DNA from: Pseudo-nitzschia pungens
Lineage: Eukaryota; Bacillariophyta; Bacillariophyceae; Bacillariales; Bacillariaceae
Assembly: GCA_037355855.1 (NCBI GenBank)
Contig: CM074762.1
Span: forward strand, 1,178,001-1,242,000
Direction of reading: 5' to 3'
DNA: 64,000 nucleotides
Shown: piece after piece, positions 1-10,966 of the stretch
Position numbering within the stretch: the stretch's first letter is position 1
How the letters are laid out: every line of letters begins with the position of its first letter
The notes under the pieces: generated by a model
Databases searched by the model: none
What the model was told of the DNA's origin: nothing
The model's input: only the letters and a program-made list of their open reading frames with translations
Translations under genes and position numbers: made by a program

Positions 1-660
1 GTTACATTCCTTTCGCAACTGCAAAAGGCGGCGAAAGCAATTTTAGAACTGCGGGATTTCCCGACAGTGGAAGTAAATGTGCTATTTGGTGTAGCTTGTA
101 TCGCTTCCAAACCCTTGGTTTCACGGGGCATGGTAGAAGCAACGATTGTATGGCCTCTCCGGTTCATTCTGTTTTGTTCCTTTTCCTCAAAAACCACAAG
201 TGGGGTTTGGAAATGGAAACTAATCCAGGATCCCGCGGCGAACGAATGCGTGGACTTTCCTGTCAAATTGTATAGCAACACTTTTTTTTGGAAGAAACAA
301 AACGATAACGAATGCGTAGTCTTTGTTGGATACAGTATTGTAGAAGATTGGATTGCTCTGCAACCAGTGTGTCGTGCATGCTGCCACGATGCAATCTCTT
401 TGTTTCATTGGCCGCTCGTGGAACATCAGCAAGTGTCAATCTCCGGTCCATTCCTTTCTAGAAACGCTTCTCCGGAGGAAAGAAGGAGCAACCACCGGCA
501 AGAAGCGAGAGCTGCCGGATCGAAGCGAATGACTTGCTACGTAGCTACACGTGTAGTCAATAAGATGCGATTCGCAGTCGAACTCAAAGTAGTTGCGTTG
601 CTGCTCGCAATGCAGTACTCGTTGTTCACATGTACTGTTATACAACGCCGTGACTTCTAT
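1..660. other. No supported gene
   Basis: Open frames here are short, overlap on both strands and show no domain or compositional signal. I see no tRNA, no convincing splice-linked exon and no long repeat. It is best read as intergenic DNA of the decayed first 6 kb. Confidence 0.4.
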
Positions 661-699
661 TGCACTGGACGCAATTGGATTTTCTAGCCCAAAGGATTT

Positions 700-1322
700 C
701 CTGCCGAAGATGGTATCCTACCAACAGAGTTCCACTCGGAGTTCCGTTCATCTTCGGCACGGGGCCATCCTGGACGGAACGGATTCCGGACGTTTCCGCA
801 ACAGAAGTTACTAGTTGTATGCGGCGCTGGTCAATGGCTTGCCATCGAACCCATCGGTGCAATATTCGGAGAGGATCCATCCGTATTCGGCGAAATCGGG
901 ATCCAACCGGATCTTTGCCTCGCACTCCTTCTTCGAAGTCGGTGGTCGCCGTGTCGAGCTTTATCGAGAACGGCTTGACGGGTGGGATCGTACTAGGGAC
1001 CTCCGTGCGTGGAGGTCATGACACGGTTGGCCCGCTCTTCCATTCCACAAATAGTCCCAGAAAGTTTGATACACACGGGCCCCCAGTTGGGAGCCTGGAT
1101 CTCGTGCCACTACAGGAAATCACCCATGGCACCCAGGCGCGAACCGTAGCATCTCGCCCTTGACGCCCATGAGCTGGATCCGGTCCTCGACACTCTTGGC
1201 GTTGGAGATGAAGCTGCCACAACTCTCGAGATAGTTGACCCGGGCGACGCTCGGCAAAGCAGAAGCAAAGAAGGTACCAGCAACGTTGAGCAGATTCTCG
1301 AGAGTCTTTGAATTTTGGCCAT
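700..1322 (-). pseudogene. Degenerate protein-coding remnant
   Basis: On the minus strand several stretches look like protein but sit in different frames or are cut by stops. One runs from about 1318 to 1127 and includes LENLLNVAGTFFASALPSV and later SVEDRIQLMGVKGEML, then meets TGA. After that stop the same frame continues with VYQTFWDYLWNGRAGQ. Further on, another frame gives KIRLDPDFAEYGWILSEY and FDGKPLTSAAYN. The residue mix resembles a globular protein, and the stops and frame changes suggest a decayed gene. I do not recognise the family. A multi-exon gene with unrecognised introns is the alternative, but no clean GT-AG pairs link the pieces. Confidence 0.35.
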
Positions 1323-2230
1323 TAGTCTCCGAAATACTCGTAGTAGTTGGGTTACTTGGGAAGAGTGTGCTTGGAGAGAGTCACGTCAACGCAAGCTTGC
1401 TCTAGAGTAGCAAGACCCTCTGATTTTGGACTTTCCAATTCATTCGAGGAGCTTAGAACCAGAAGCCACTGCAAACTCATTTGCTCTCAATCAAATTGAC
1501 TTCATGATCAACAAGGATGGCAGGGAACGTTGCCTTCGGGAAGATGCACACCGGGGAAGACCTCGGGCATTCCTGTTCGCTCAGCGGGTGGGGCGGCTTG
1601 AGGAGCAGAACTCTTGCAAGGTTCAGTCTTGTCGATAGAATCCGTGTTGGATGATGATTCTCTGAAACGCAGTATGAACTCGTAGAAAGTGTAGAAATGC
1701 TGTTTAGATCTGGATGATAAGATCTTACTTCGGGATACATTAGTTAGTGACGGACCATTGTTTTGGGATTTTTATTTTGACCGCAGGGGGCTGCAACAAT
1801 TTAAATTCTAAAAAAAAATTAATATCAACCATGTTCCAGAACAATTCTAATACCGGTAGCACAGCGCTCGCAGCAAGCCTGCATGGATACAGGTCACTTC
1901 GTTCTCATGGCTGGTAGGTTCCTATTCTTCTGTCGGTCGTACGTGTTTTGATAATCTGTTACGGCAACCATTCATTGTATTCATAAATCCAACATAAATC
2001 CCATTTTCATCTACTGAGGAGAGATCTGGAGCCTTCCTAACCCCTCATTCGCTTTCACTTTGTGTGACGGCACTTCTGTACTGTGAATCACCTTGCCTCT
2101 ACGCTCAACGGTCAACCTTAGTTGTGCGTTCTGCTGCATCGAACGATTGAGGTCGACAATCACAATCAATGTTGAGTGTCCACCCACTCCTACATCGCTA
2201 ACTGATCTCATAAATTTTAATTCCACCAAC
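1323..2230. other. No supported gene
   Basis: The frames here are short and AT-rich, with no recognisable domain, RNA gene or long repeat. Confidence 0.4.
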
Positions 2231-2462
2231 TTTGAGATGGAAACTAAGCAGACATGAAACCCTACACAATCACAATACCTGCCTGACCTTGGTTTCTATA
2301 ATTATGCCCATCTTCCGACAGGATGGAGGTGTGTCGAAAGGATGCAAAACGGTCGACAGCAAGCTACTACGAAACCGTCCTACAATTGGCGGGGGAATTG
2401 CTGCACCGAGATTTCATGGGATATATCTCAAACAATGCTGGATCAACTCTGGGAAGAGAACT

Positions 2463-3186
2463 CCTTCGCCGCACCTGAACTCCTCGGAACGTCAAACTCA
2501 GTGATGTCCGCACAATCGAAGAAATCTATTCACACCAGCGCCCATCATGTCTGCCAAGGGATGTGGTTTCCGCCTACACCCTGGATGGCACGGCAGCACT
2601 CTTCGGATCCGACGACTCTCGAAACCTTCCCATCCGTCGGTCAGAACCCTCCGCCGGCGAGAACAACGAAAACGTCGGAGAGAAGCTAGAGCAGGAAGAG
2701 ATGAAAGCGAAGGAAACACCATCGAGATCACGTCGCACGCCAACCGAAAGCACCGATGGTCAAAAGCCGACAGCGGATGAGAAGCTGGTGGTTTTGCGAA
2801 ACGATCCGAGCATTTGCCGACTCGATCGCAACCATCTCGTGCTGACCTGCGGGAGATGTCACGAAAAGACGCACCTGAAGGGTTTGAAAAGGGAACCCCG
2901 CGATTCGGTTGCCGTCGATGCAAACTTTGCGTCCCGAACCAATGTTGTGACGAAGCCGATCGTCGCTTCCGGAAGTTTGGGGGAGAATTACGAGCCTCTG
3001 CCGAAACATCAAAAGACATCTCGTCCCTCCAATTTTGCGGCGAATGGAAAGCAATCTTCAGGGTCCCTCTCGCTTCTCGAACAGAAGATGGGTCGCAAGA
3101 AAAAGAAAAAGAAGACTACTTCTATATCTTCGAATCAAAAGTCGGGAAATCTTCTCAACTTTCTGTCCTCGCTCAACGACCATTGA
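2463..3186 (+). pseudogene. Hypothetical protein remnant, Cys-rich and basic
   Basis: An open frame ending at 3186 reads back through 2563 to about 2478. It encodes an acidic/charged stretch, then CRLDRNHLVLTCGRCHEKTH, a Cys/His cluster (C..CGRCHEKTH) that could bind zinc. A lysine run (MGRKKKKKK) follows, and the end is NLLNFLSSLNDH. No ATG precedes the likely N-terminal part. Upstream, a different frame (2342 onward, MLDQLWEENSFAAPELL) appears to join it after a one-base frame change near 2490. This could be the 3' exon of a real gene with an unresolved start or a recently broken gene. I do not recognise the family. Confidence 0.35.
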
Positions 3187-4286
3187 AAAACAATGAAGGT
3201 AAGAAATTGCGTCGATTTTGTGTTGTCTGGTGGCTGCGGCAGTCCAAAGCATTGTGACGAGCGAATGATCCGAAGTGAAGAACACTATTCTTTCCCCGTC
3301 ATATCGATACATGCAGACGCTTGAAAGGCCCTGTCCCTTTAGCCAGTGGACCTTTTAGGGTAAATTCGGATCGGTTCACTCGTTCGTCACAATGCAATCA
3401 CCTGCCGGTTCCTTTTTGCACTGTCGAGCACAGCTCACGGCTTCCTTTCACCTCTCCTTTTCAGACTAGCAGGGTTAGTATACAAGTCGCAGGCCGTTTC
3501 CGGATTCCTCGTGATTCTCAGGTCAGGCACTAGCCGTTCCTCGCTGTTTCGACACTTACAGAGCCGGCCCCAATCTCCCTGCGTTCGAGCGTTGACCAGG
3601 GGAAGCCGCGTTTTTGGTCACGGGAACCTCTTCCAGAAACCCGAGGAGTCAGCCGCTTGGTTCACGAATATTCCGTTCCCCATGCGCTTCAGACAACTGT
3701 TGCTCACCTATTTTGAGCCGAATGACCATACAAGGTAACCACCTCCGGTCGAAGCCCGGTTTGTCCTTCGTACAGAGATGACACAAACTTCACTGCCTTT
3801 TCTTGGAGTGGGTTTCGTACAATATTGATTCCCCGATGCGCTTCAAGTCATGCTCTGCCCTCGGGTCGAAAGTCTGTTGGGCAAGACACAGGACACCGCA
3901 ACTGCAGGATACTGGTGGGGACACGCCCGCACCTCCACGCGCACCCCCCGTGAACACCACAGATGGGCACCGAGTGATGCCCGAATTAGGTACACAGCCG
4001 CTGCCGGGCACAGAGGTGCTGGATGATGCCTTCCCAATCTGTCACCTCATTGTCCCTTGGCCAACATCAAGCTGACAACAAGGAGGAGTGCTGTCCCTAT
4101 GGGAGCGGATCAACTAAATTTTATTTCTCTCCCCAGCCACAACAACCCCAACAACCAAACCCCAATCAACTAAATTTTATTTCTCTCCCCAGCCACACAC
4201 CTCCTTAATGATGACGTCCCACTGCCCTGTTGCACTGTAGCACCCGGACAGTGCAGACGCTGCCATCTGACGCCTCCCATTCCACG
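3187..4286. other. No supported gene; short direct repeat near 4107-4198
   Basis: No coding signal is convincing. The segment CAACTAAATTTTATTTCTC with its flank CCCCAGCCACA occurs twice, at about 4109-4142 and 4168-4197, a small local duplication. Confidence 0.4.
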
Positions 4287-4690
4287 TCCACCCGCTGGCT
4301 ACCCCAGCTTCCCCGATCCAGTCGATCACCTCCTCGTCGCCGATAACCTGCGACTTCCCGCTGGCTACCCCAGCTTGCTGCTTAACCCAGCTCTCCCGAT
4401 CCTGTCGATCACCTACTGCTCAACCCAGTAACCCGTCGCTGTTAACCTGCGACTTCCCGCTGGCTACCCCAGCTTGCTGCTTAACCCAGCTCTCCCGATC
4501 CTGTCGATCACCTACTGCTCAACCCAGTAACCCGTCGCTGTTAACCTGCGACTTCCCGCTGGCTACCCCAGCTTGCTGCTTAACCCAGCTCTCCCGATCC
4601 TGTCGATCACCTACTGCTCAACCCAGTAACCCGTCGCTGTTAACCTGCGACTTCCCGCTGGCTACCCCAGCTTGCTGCTTAACCCAGCTC
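4287..4690. repeat. 99-bp tandem repeat array
   Basis: The start CGACTTCCCGCTGGCTACC recurs at 4351, 4450, 4549 and 4648, a period of exactly 99 bp. Three full units are nearly identical. A partial unit follows, and a diverged partial unit precedes from about 4287. Each unit contains CCCGATCCTGTCGATCACC and TAACCCGTCGCTGTTAACC. The array lies in a gene-free stretch. It does not look like a coding repeat because all frames contain stops. Confidence 0.9.
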
Positions 4691-5985
4691 CCAGTATATC
4701 GTGTGTGACCTAGCACAGCCAATGTGAGCACAGAGTACGTGCACTCCGAAGTTAACGTACACCCGAGACGGCGCCGGGGTATCCGATAGGATACCGCACA
4801 GGACAAAGACTCTCTTACTCGAGCCGGGAAGTTGCCCAACGTCACGAAAAACGTGGGTTTGATTGTCTCTTCTGAAAACGATGAAGACACCAAACCTACT
4901 CATTGCCTTTTCTTGGTTTGGGTTTGCCCCCATTCACATCCCTTCCCCGAGCTCTCCTACGCGACAATCAACCATTTACAACCAGTTTCATCATTAAAAA
5001 CTACTAATACTCCTGCTACAACTGCATGTGAAGTATTTGCTCGTCTGCAAACAAGATAGCAATTAGTACAACACGAAGAACAGTAGCACGCTAAGTACTT
5101 CTTGCGCACATCATTACAGCGAGTCTACAGAAGATACTGTTTGGATGCTACTCCTATTGGATAATACTAAGGTACTAGTATTATTCTCTGTAGACTTACT
5201 GTTTGCCAGTACTCGACGTGCTCCTGTTGTTGTTGCTCTCTATTCTTCAGGGCAATTACCACAACAATAATAATGTTACTACTATAATGGTACCGGTACT
5301 TATTGTAGTCAGGATCCTTGTTCATTACATGAACAAATAAATAATGGTTGCTGTAACCTTAGTGCAAGTAAGGTTTACGGGTACGTAACCTTACCAGTTC
5401 AGTTGGTAGACTTCGATCGAAGGATGATTGCATGAATGCTTGCATCTACTTTATGAATCGAATGTGTCACTTGATTCCCTAATCAGTCACGGGAAAACGA
5501 ACTCCGTAGGGATGTCAACAACATTCCACAACCTCGTGATTTGTGTTGGTCGGCGCTCAACAAAAACTAAGGTTACTTCGTATTTCTCTCGACCATGGCA
5601 AGCTTGCTGCGGCATACCGCACAGCTTGTGGCATCTATTCGTGCGAGTAAGGTACTAGAATCATCATCCGCCGGTCCGAGTTGAGACGATAACACGAGAC
5701 AACAGACAAAGACACCTCACGACGCTCAGAATCCTGCTACACAACCGAGAGGATCTTGACTACTGTACTTCTGCATTCTTAAACGGAGCCAAAGGTCCAG
5801 ATACCGATACCGACAGCGATACCTTACCGATAACAATAAAAAAAGGGTCAAACTTTCCGATACATACCGCTCGATCTTCTCATCTTCGTCGTCCCGAACT
5901 CTGCGATTGGCGACAGAAATAGAAGAGCAACAGAAAGACAGACTGACATACAGATAGACAGACGTACCGGTACAGATAACACACA
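4691..5985. other. Intergenic; short GTAAGGTT-type motifs
   Basis: No gene is supported. The DNA is AT-rich and carries several copies of a short motif family (TAACCTTAC and its complement GTAAGGTTA), for example around 5354-5395 and 5570. From about 5795 the leader of the downstream gene contains small GATACC-type repeats. Confidence 0.4.
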
Positions 5986-6660
5986 ATGGCAAGAATGATT
6001 CGGTCCTGTCGGATTCCCTCGGTCCTGCAACGAATTTGCACTGACAACGTGATCCAAACGGCGCTGCTGGTAACCACCGACGGAGAATTGCTCGGATCGA
6101 CCGCCACCACCTTTGTGAGTCCCGACGGGACCACCAAGGAATCGATCGAATCCCTGGGAACACTGATCGCCGACATTGCCGTGGACTACAGTCGGTTGGG
6201 AGAAGAATATGCCAATCTGGATCCGGTGCCACCCGCCGCAATCTTGCAGCAGCAGCAACAACAACAACAACAACCCGGATCGGGGGCCTCCACCGGGGGA
6301 GCCTCGACCGCCACCGCGGGGTCCGCATCCTCGGCGGCATCGATGCCCCCGGCGTCCGTTCCCGGTGGCGTGAGCAGCAGCAACACTGCTGCTGCCGCCA
6401 ACACCACCACCACCAACAGCAACAACAACAACCCCGCTGGCAGCAACAAAAAGAGCCATCTGCAGTGCCTGCTGCTGGAACTCGAGCTGGGACTGGTGGC
6501 GGTGTCGACCTGCGCGGGCGTCGACTGCATGGTGATCGCGATCGCGGCACCCTCGGCGCCGCTGGGGAGCGTCCGGGCCCGGCTCCAGGCCATTACCGCG
6601 CACGTCCAGGAGGCCCTCAGCCCGCTTTCAACGGAAGCCATTGCGACCTCGTATCGGTAG
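5986..6660 (+). CDS. LAMTOR2-like Ragulator subunit (roadblock/LC7 domain)
   Basis: A 224-residue single-exon protein whose two ends match the roadblock/LC7 fold of LAMTOR2. Residues 1-75 (VLQRICTDNVIQTALLVTTD then GELLGSTAT) give the first helix and strands. Residues about 165-224 (LELGLVAVSTCAGVDCMVIA, then a long helix to the end) give the last strands and helix. In animals LAMTOR2 pairs with LAMTOR3 in the Ragulator complex, which anchors Rag GTPases and TORC1 at the lysosome. That role is inferred here. Usual family length is about 125 residues. The excess is a Gln/Ser/Ala/Thr/Asn-rich insert at roughly 83-160, including a nine-Gln run. The start is the first ATG in frame, and no targeting peptide is seen. 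Confidence 0.75.
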   Translation: MARMIRSCRIPSVLQRICTDNVIQTALLVTTDGELLGSTATTFVSPDGTTKESIESLGTLIADIAVDYSRLGEEYANLDPVPPAAILQQQQQQQQQPGSGASTGGASTATAGSASSAASMPPASVPGGVSSSNTAAAANTTTTNSNNNNPAGSNKKSHLQCLLLELELGLVAVSTCAGVDCMVIAIAAPSAPLGSVRARLQAITAHVQEALSPLSTEAIATSYR

Positions 6661-7534
6661 GAATCGAATCGGAAGAGCGACTGCAATAGCGACGGACTAC
6701 AACGACTACTACTACTAAATCAACAACAACGACGACTAAATCTACAACTACAAGTACAACTACAGCTACAACAGCACCACTCTCTTGCCCGCATCGGGTT
6801 TGTGCCGGGATTCCGGAGCTGTCGCGGAGTGTGGACTGAACCGGTTCGCGAAAGCCGTTGCGAAACCAAGACGGAATGCACCGAAACAATAGTCGATTCA
6901 TATGTGTACAGAGTATCAATAGATTTTTTAAAACAAAGAATTTAGAATGGAAGGAATTGTGTCTTGCTACTTCTCTATCACTATTGGCCGGTACGAGAAC
7001 AAAGAATTTATAATGGAAGGAATTGTGTATTGCTACTTCTCTATCACTATTGGCCGGTACGAGTGACAAAAATGAGCGTCATGGTACGAACGAATCCATA
7101 TTCATTGTCGATTTCGTTTTTGGTATCTGTTGGAAATTGTATTGCTCGAGTGGAAGGAAGTGTTTCATTTACAGCATGCTATAATTTAGTAGTATCTATA
7201 GTATAATATTCTCATATATTCCACCACTTTGCGTCCGGGAGCAACTATGAGTTTCGTTTCTCGGATTGTCCTCATTATTCAGTTTCGTCGTCCAGTATTG
7301 ATGTGCTGTCGAGATGGGTTCTTCCGTAGGCTTTCTGTCTCTCTCTCTCTGTTGTTTTTAGTTTGTGGTCCCATCGTTTTTCAACCGCAAATAGGTCGTC
7401 TTTAATTTCTTTCTCTTTCTAGCTGGATAGTCCTCCAGTATCGACTAGATCTGTGGTCTGAAAGAATCCACCCATGTGGTGTTGATTTATTCGATTCGAT
7501 TCGATTCGATTCGATTTGCGTGGCGTCTTGCGTC
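6661..7534. other. Convergent intergenic region with a 66-bp tandem duplication
   Basis: This is the space between the 3' ends of the LAMTOR2-like and FLAP1-like genes. An ACTACAAC-rich low-complexity tract sits at 6695-6780. A 66-bp unit is duplicated in tandem at 6932-6997 and 6998-7063, with only two differences seen (the unit holds ATTGGCCGGTACGAG). A GATTC pentanucleotide run lies at about 7493-7516, near the 3' end of the minus-strand gene. Confidence 0.7.
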
Positions 7535-8947
7535 TTACACGGACCGTAGCTCGGGATAGTCCGCGGCCACGTCCCGAATGCCCAGGGTTTCCATGCGGTC
7601 CACGGGAGTCCACAAAATTTCCGCGCTCTGCAGGCAATCGCTCACCTTGGAGTCGGAGGCGATCTTCTGGAGGGCCTGTTCCACGTCGGAAATGCCGTTG
7701 ATCCTGTTGAGCTTGGTGGAATCCCCATCAATGGCCAGCAAGAGGGTGATGACGGCCATGGTGGCACGATCGCCGGAACCGGATCCCCACTTGTCTTTGG
7801 ACGGCAACGGCGACGACGACGAGTAGTCGACACCGCCGTACTTGTTCACGGTCTCGCTCTCGAACTTGCTGCGCTCTCCTACGGATCGGCTCTGGAATTC
7901 CCGCAGGGCCTTGTCGCGGCTCCCAAAGTGCTTGGTGGAGGAGTTCGCCGACACGATGGACGAGCGGCGGCGGAGAATTTCCAGGGCCACCTGACTGGAC
8001 AGGTTCTGGATGCCGACGCGGCTGTCGGTCCGGGCCGTGTCCGACAAGCGATCCAGAACGCTCAGGATCGAGTTGCGGTCGTCCCGATCGGGAACCTCGA
8101 GGGCGACGCTGAGCTGGACGACCGAGGTGCCGGGGCCCAGTGCGCTCTGGAAGACACCGGTCGACGATTCCCACGGAGAGCCGTATTCCGCCGTCCAGGT
8201 GTCGTTGTCCCTTTCGCGCAAAAACATCGAGGCGACGGCAAAGGTGAACCCCCCGAAAATGAGGAGATCGAAAAAGCTCGGGCCGCGCGCGACGGTCATG
8301 ACCCCGGCTCCGCCGTAGTAGCGGGGTCCCATAAAGGGCGAGCCAAAGGGAGAAACGTAGGGAGTCCCGTACCCAAAGCCCACGCTCGGGGCAATCGTGA
8401 CACTGGGACGGGGCGAAACATAGGCCCGGGTCGTCCTCGAGGACCGGGAGATGCTTGGACGGGACGAGGGCGACGAGTGAAAGGATCCCCCCATCCGGCC
8501 GCCACTGCGGGCATCGGCCTCCGAGACGGGCAGAAAGGCCAATGCCATTGCCAGCGCTGCCGCCACGGCCTGCGTGCCCCTCTTTTTCAGGGCCCTGGTG
8601 TTGTCCTTGTCCTTGAAAATCTCGTTCTTGTTCTTTTGCAGCGAATCCGCCTCCGTTTGGGTCTCGCTTTTCGAGACGATTTCGGATTCGGGGCCAATTT
8701 CATCCGAGTCTTGTTCCTTCGGATCGATCTTGGACATCATCATCGTAGTTGCTGCGGAAGAAGGATTCCTCGAGATCGTTGGCATCGTTGCATACCTGGA
8801 GTTGGTGCTTGTGTGGATCGATCGCATCCTTGCATTCGTCGAACGCACCGGGGAGAATGCACCCGTACCGCTAGCCATCAAGAGGTAGGCAACGGCGGCG
8901 GAAGAAAACACCGGTGCCGCTGCGATAAAATTCGCTTTGCGTTTCAT
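7535..8947 (-). CDS. DUF1517/FLAP1-like plastid-targeted membrane protein
   Basis: I chose the ATG at 8947, which gives 470 residues, over one 27 codons upstream. It yields a clean signal peptide (MKRKANFIAAAPVFSSAAVA) ending at GTGAF-SPVRS, the diatom ASAFAP-type site for plastid import. A second hydrophobic segment with AFLPVSEADARSGG (about residues 150-170) resembles a thylakoid signal. A Gly/Ser/Arg/Pro-rich stretch follows, then a membrane segment (FFDLLIFGGFTFAVASMFL), then the conserved DUF1517 body with VVQLSVALEVPDRDDRNSI. DUF1517 includes Arabidopsis FLAP1, which tunes photoprotection in fluctuating light. A similar thylakoid or envelope role is inference. Length and domain order fit the family. 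Confidence 0.78.
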   Translation of the reverse strand: MKRKANFIAAAPVFSSAAVAYLLMASGTGAFSPVRSTNARMRSIHTSTNSRYATMPTISRNPSSAATTMMMSKIDPKEQDSDEIGPESEIVSKSETQTEADSLQKNKNEIFKDKDNTRALKKRGTQAVAAALAMALAFLPVSEADARSGGRMGGSFHSSPSSRPSISRSSRTTRAYVSPRPSVTIAPSVGFGYGTPYVSPFGSPFMGPRYYGGAGVMTVARGPSFFDLLIFGGFTFAVASMFLRERDNDTWTAEYGSPWESSTGVFQSALGPGTSVVQLSVALEVPDRDDRNSILSVLDRLSDTARTDSRVGIQNLSSQVALEILRRRSSIVSANSSTKHFGSRDKALREFQSRSVGERSKFESETVNKYGGVDYSSSSPLPSKDKWGSGSGDRATMAVITLLLAIDGDSTKLNRINGISDVEQALQKIASDSKVSDCLQSAEILWTPVDRMETLGIRDVAADYPELRSV

Positions 8948-9028
8948 ATTGGATGCTGTATCGGGGATTTTTTCGACTCTGTGTGGACGATGCTTGGTGG
9001 TTTCCTTTGGAAGCGAACAGGAGTTCAT

Positions 9029-10966
9029 TTTATGCGAACAGCGAAAAGTTCACTGCAGAAGTTTTCCATCTCTGAAATCTACGATGGGAGGTATTTTCTT
9101 CGCAACGAAATCCGAAAAATCAACATCTTGATAGGATTTATTGCGAAGCGTCGATAGGACTTGGCACGTAACTTACCGGTACAAGAAGTAAGGTTATTAC
9201 CTACCGTATTCGGACGGTTCTGCCTCCGTCTCGTCGTGGAGAAGAAGACAAAAGAGAAAATCTTGACTCGTGGCAATTTTTTGTGACTGACGCAGTCCCT
9301 ATGGCACACGACTCAAAGTGTCAAGGCGGATGTCATTTTACGTTACTTCGTGGCTGGATGAATCAGTTATATTATTTCCAGTAACCTTAGTACTACTAAT
9401 AGTAGTAGAATTAGGACAGTTTCAACAAAAGGAGGGAAGATGCACCACAACCTCCATGATAGATGTCTGTGGGGGTAGCTGGCAGAGCTGCGTATGTAGT
9501 AGCGTGTCATGGGCATTGAAACAATTGGTAACTGGTGGTGATTGAGGTGTCGCTCCTCGCGCCTGATCTGCAGCAGCAGGAGAGTCGTCGTGCTGCTGTC
9601 GTAGACGTGCGAGGAACATATATTGTTGTTGCAGAACGCAGTGCAGTACTACTACTAGGTACTGTAGTGCTGTTGGCAATGATGGATGAATGACTAAGTG
9701 GCATTGATGCTGCTTCATTTCAAAATTGATGAGAATCACGTGAACGACAAGCACTAGTAGCTGGTGTGTAATTGAAACCTGATGAATGGTGCTGGATTTC
9801 AATTTGGATGACCATGATTCAGAAGTATGCTTGCCACGTGATCACATCAGCAGTCATGCGGCTGGTTTTGGTAGGCCTTGAATTCTTGCAGCAGGCTGAC
9901 CAAAGAACCTTATTCCAACTCCAGTGCTGGATGAAGTGGGTGATATCCAAGCTCCAACCAGCGGTTTCGCCAATCCTGCAATCAATCCCGGCAGACTCAA
10001 CGTTACAGGCTCAACGTTTTCATTGCCTCGGCATGGAATCGATCAAGTCCTTGCAGAGATTTTCATTGCATCCAATGATGTTCACCGGAGAGAAACGAGC
10101 AGCAACTTTCGGATCGTATGTACTAAGAACGTGTTGTGGAAACAATGGCGTTCCGATACAGCAGTTCAGGAGACTCGACTGAAGTTGTTGTAGTGGATCA
10201 ATGAGAATGCGAGAAAATACGGAGTCACCCACACCACCATTTGGTCCGGTCCTCGCTTCTTTCTCACAACCGCTCACGACTGCGCAACAAATCAATTCAC
10301 CGAGCAAACGAGCAAGAAGCAGCCCGAACGGAACGGATCTGCAGGATCCCCGAACCGTCCCTGCGCACTTTCGTCGACGATGGATTGCGAGTGCGCGAGT
10401 CGTTCCCGACACTTGATGACAACACAAAACGCAAACGCTCAAAGAAATATACCGACGAATGGCACGACCGCGGCCTGTCTTCGTCAGTCCCTCCTCTGTG
10501 TTGGAGGTTGTTGGACGATGACATCAAACAAACAAACACCGTTTGGGTAATTTTTTTAAAAAAATGATGTTATTCGTTCGCATCCATCCATGATGGTGGT
10601 TGGTAGGGTAATTTGATTGACGTCCGCGTCTCGTGTCTGCGACAGCAAGTCGTTGTTGTGGGCCTACAATCCAAAGAATTTATTGAAAAACAGGGAGAGA
10701 ACGCATTGATCCATCGTGGCCCGCTCCCGAATGGACATTCTACAATGGAAAACTGATGGATGGTTAGTAGGTTGGCAAGTAGATGGATCGATGATTGGAT
10801 TGGATTGGATTGCATTGGATGACGGGTTGATCGATTGGATTCATTTGTTTCATTTGTTTTTTTTGTTTTTTTAAATGTTTTCGAGTTCTTATCATCTAGC
10901 AATAGTGGGTATACGCAGTGCATGGTGGTTGGGTGGATAAAAGGTTTTTGTCTTGTGTCTCGTCCA
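9029..10966. other. Intergenic; one possible orphan exon at about 9,892-10,193
   Basis: No complete gene is supported. A frame ending at 10193 on the plus strand looks protein-like (SGFANPAINPGRLNVTG and FSLPRHGIDQVLAEIF) and follows a good acceptor (TTCTTGCAG at about 9882-9893), but no partner exon was found. Around 9380-9660 there are AGT/ACT trinucleotide tracts and CAG/CTG runs. The 3' flank of the next gene has GGATT-type repeats at 10795-10820. Confidence 0.35.

Noticed and set aside
67..687. 206-codon plus-strand frame
   Set aside because: Random-looking residue use, overlapped by equally long frames on the other strand, no domain.
4287..4690. CRISPR-like array
   Set aside because: Units are contiguous and nearly identical over 99 bp with no unique spacers, and the host is eukaryotic.
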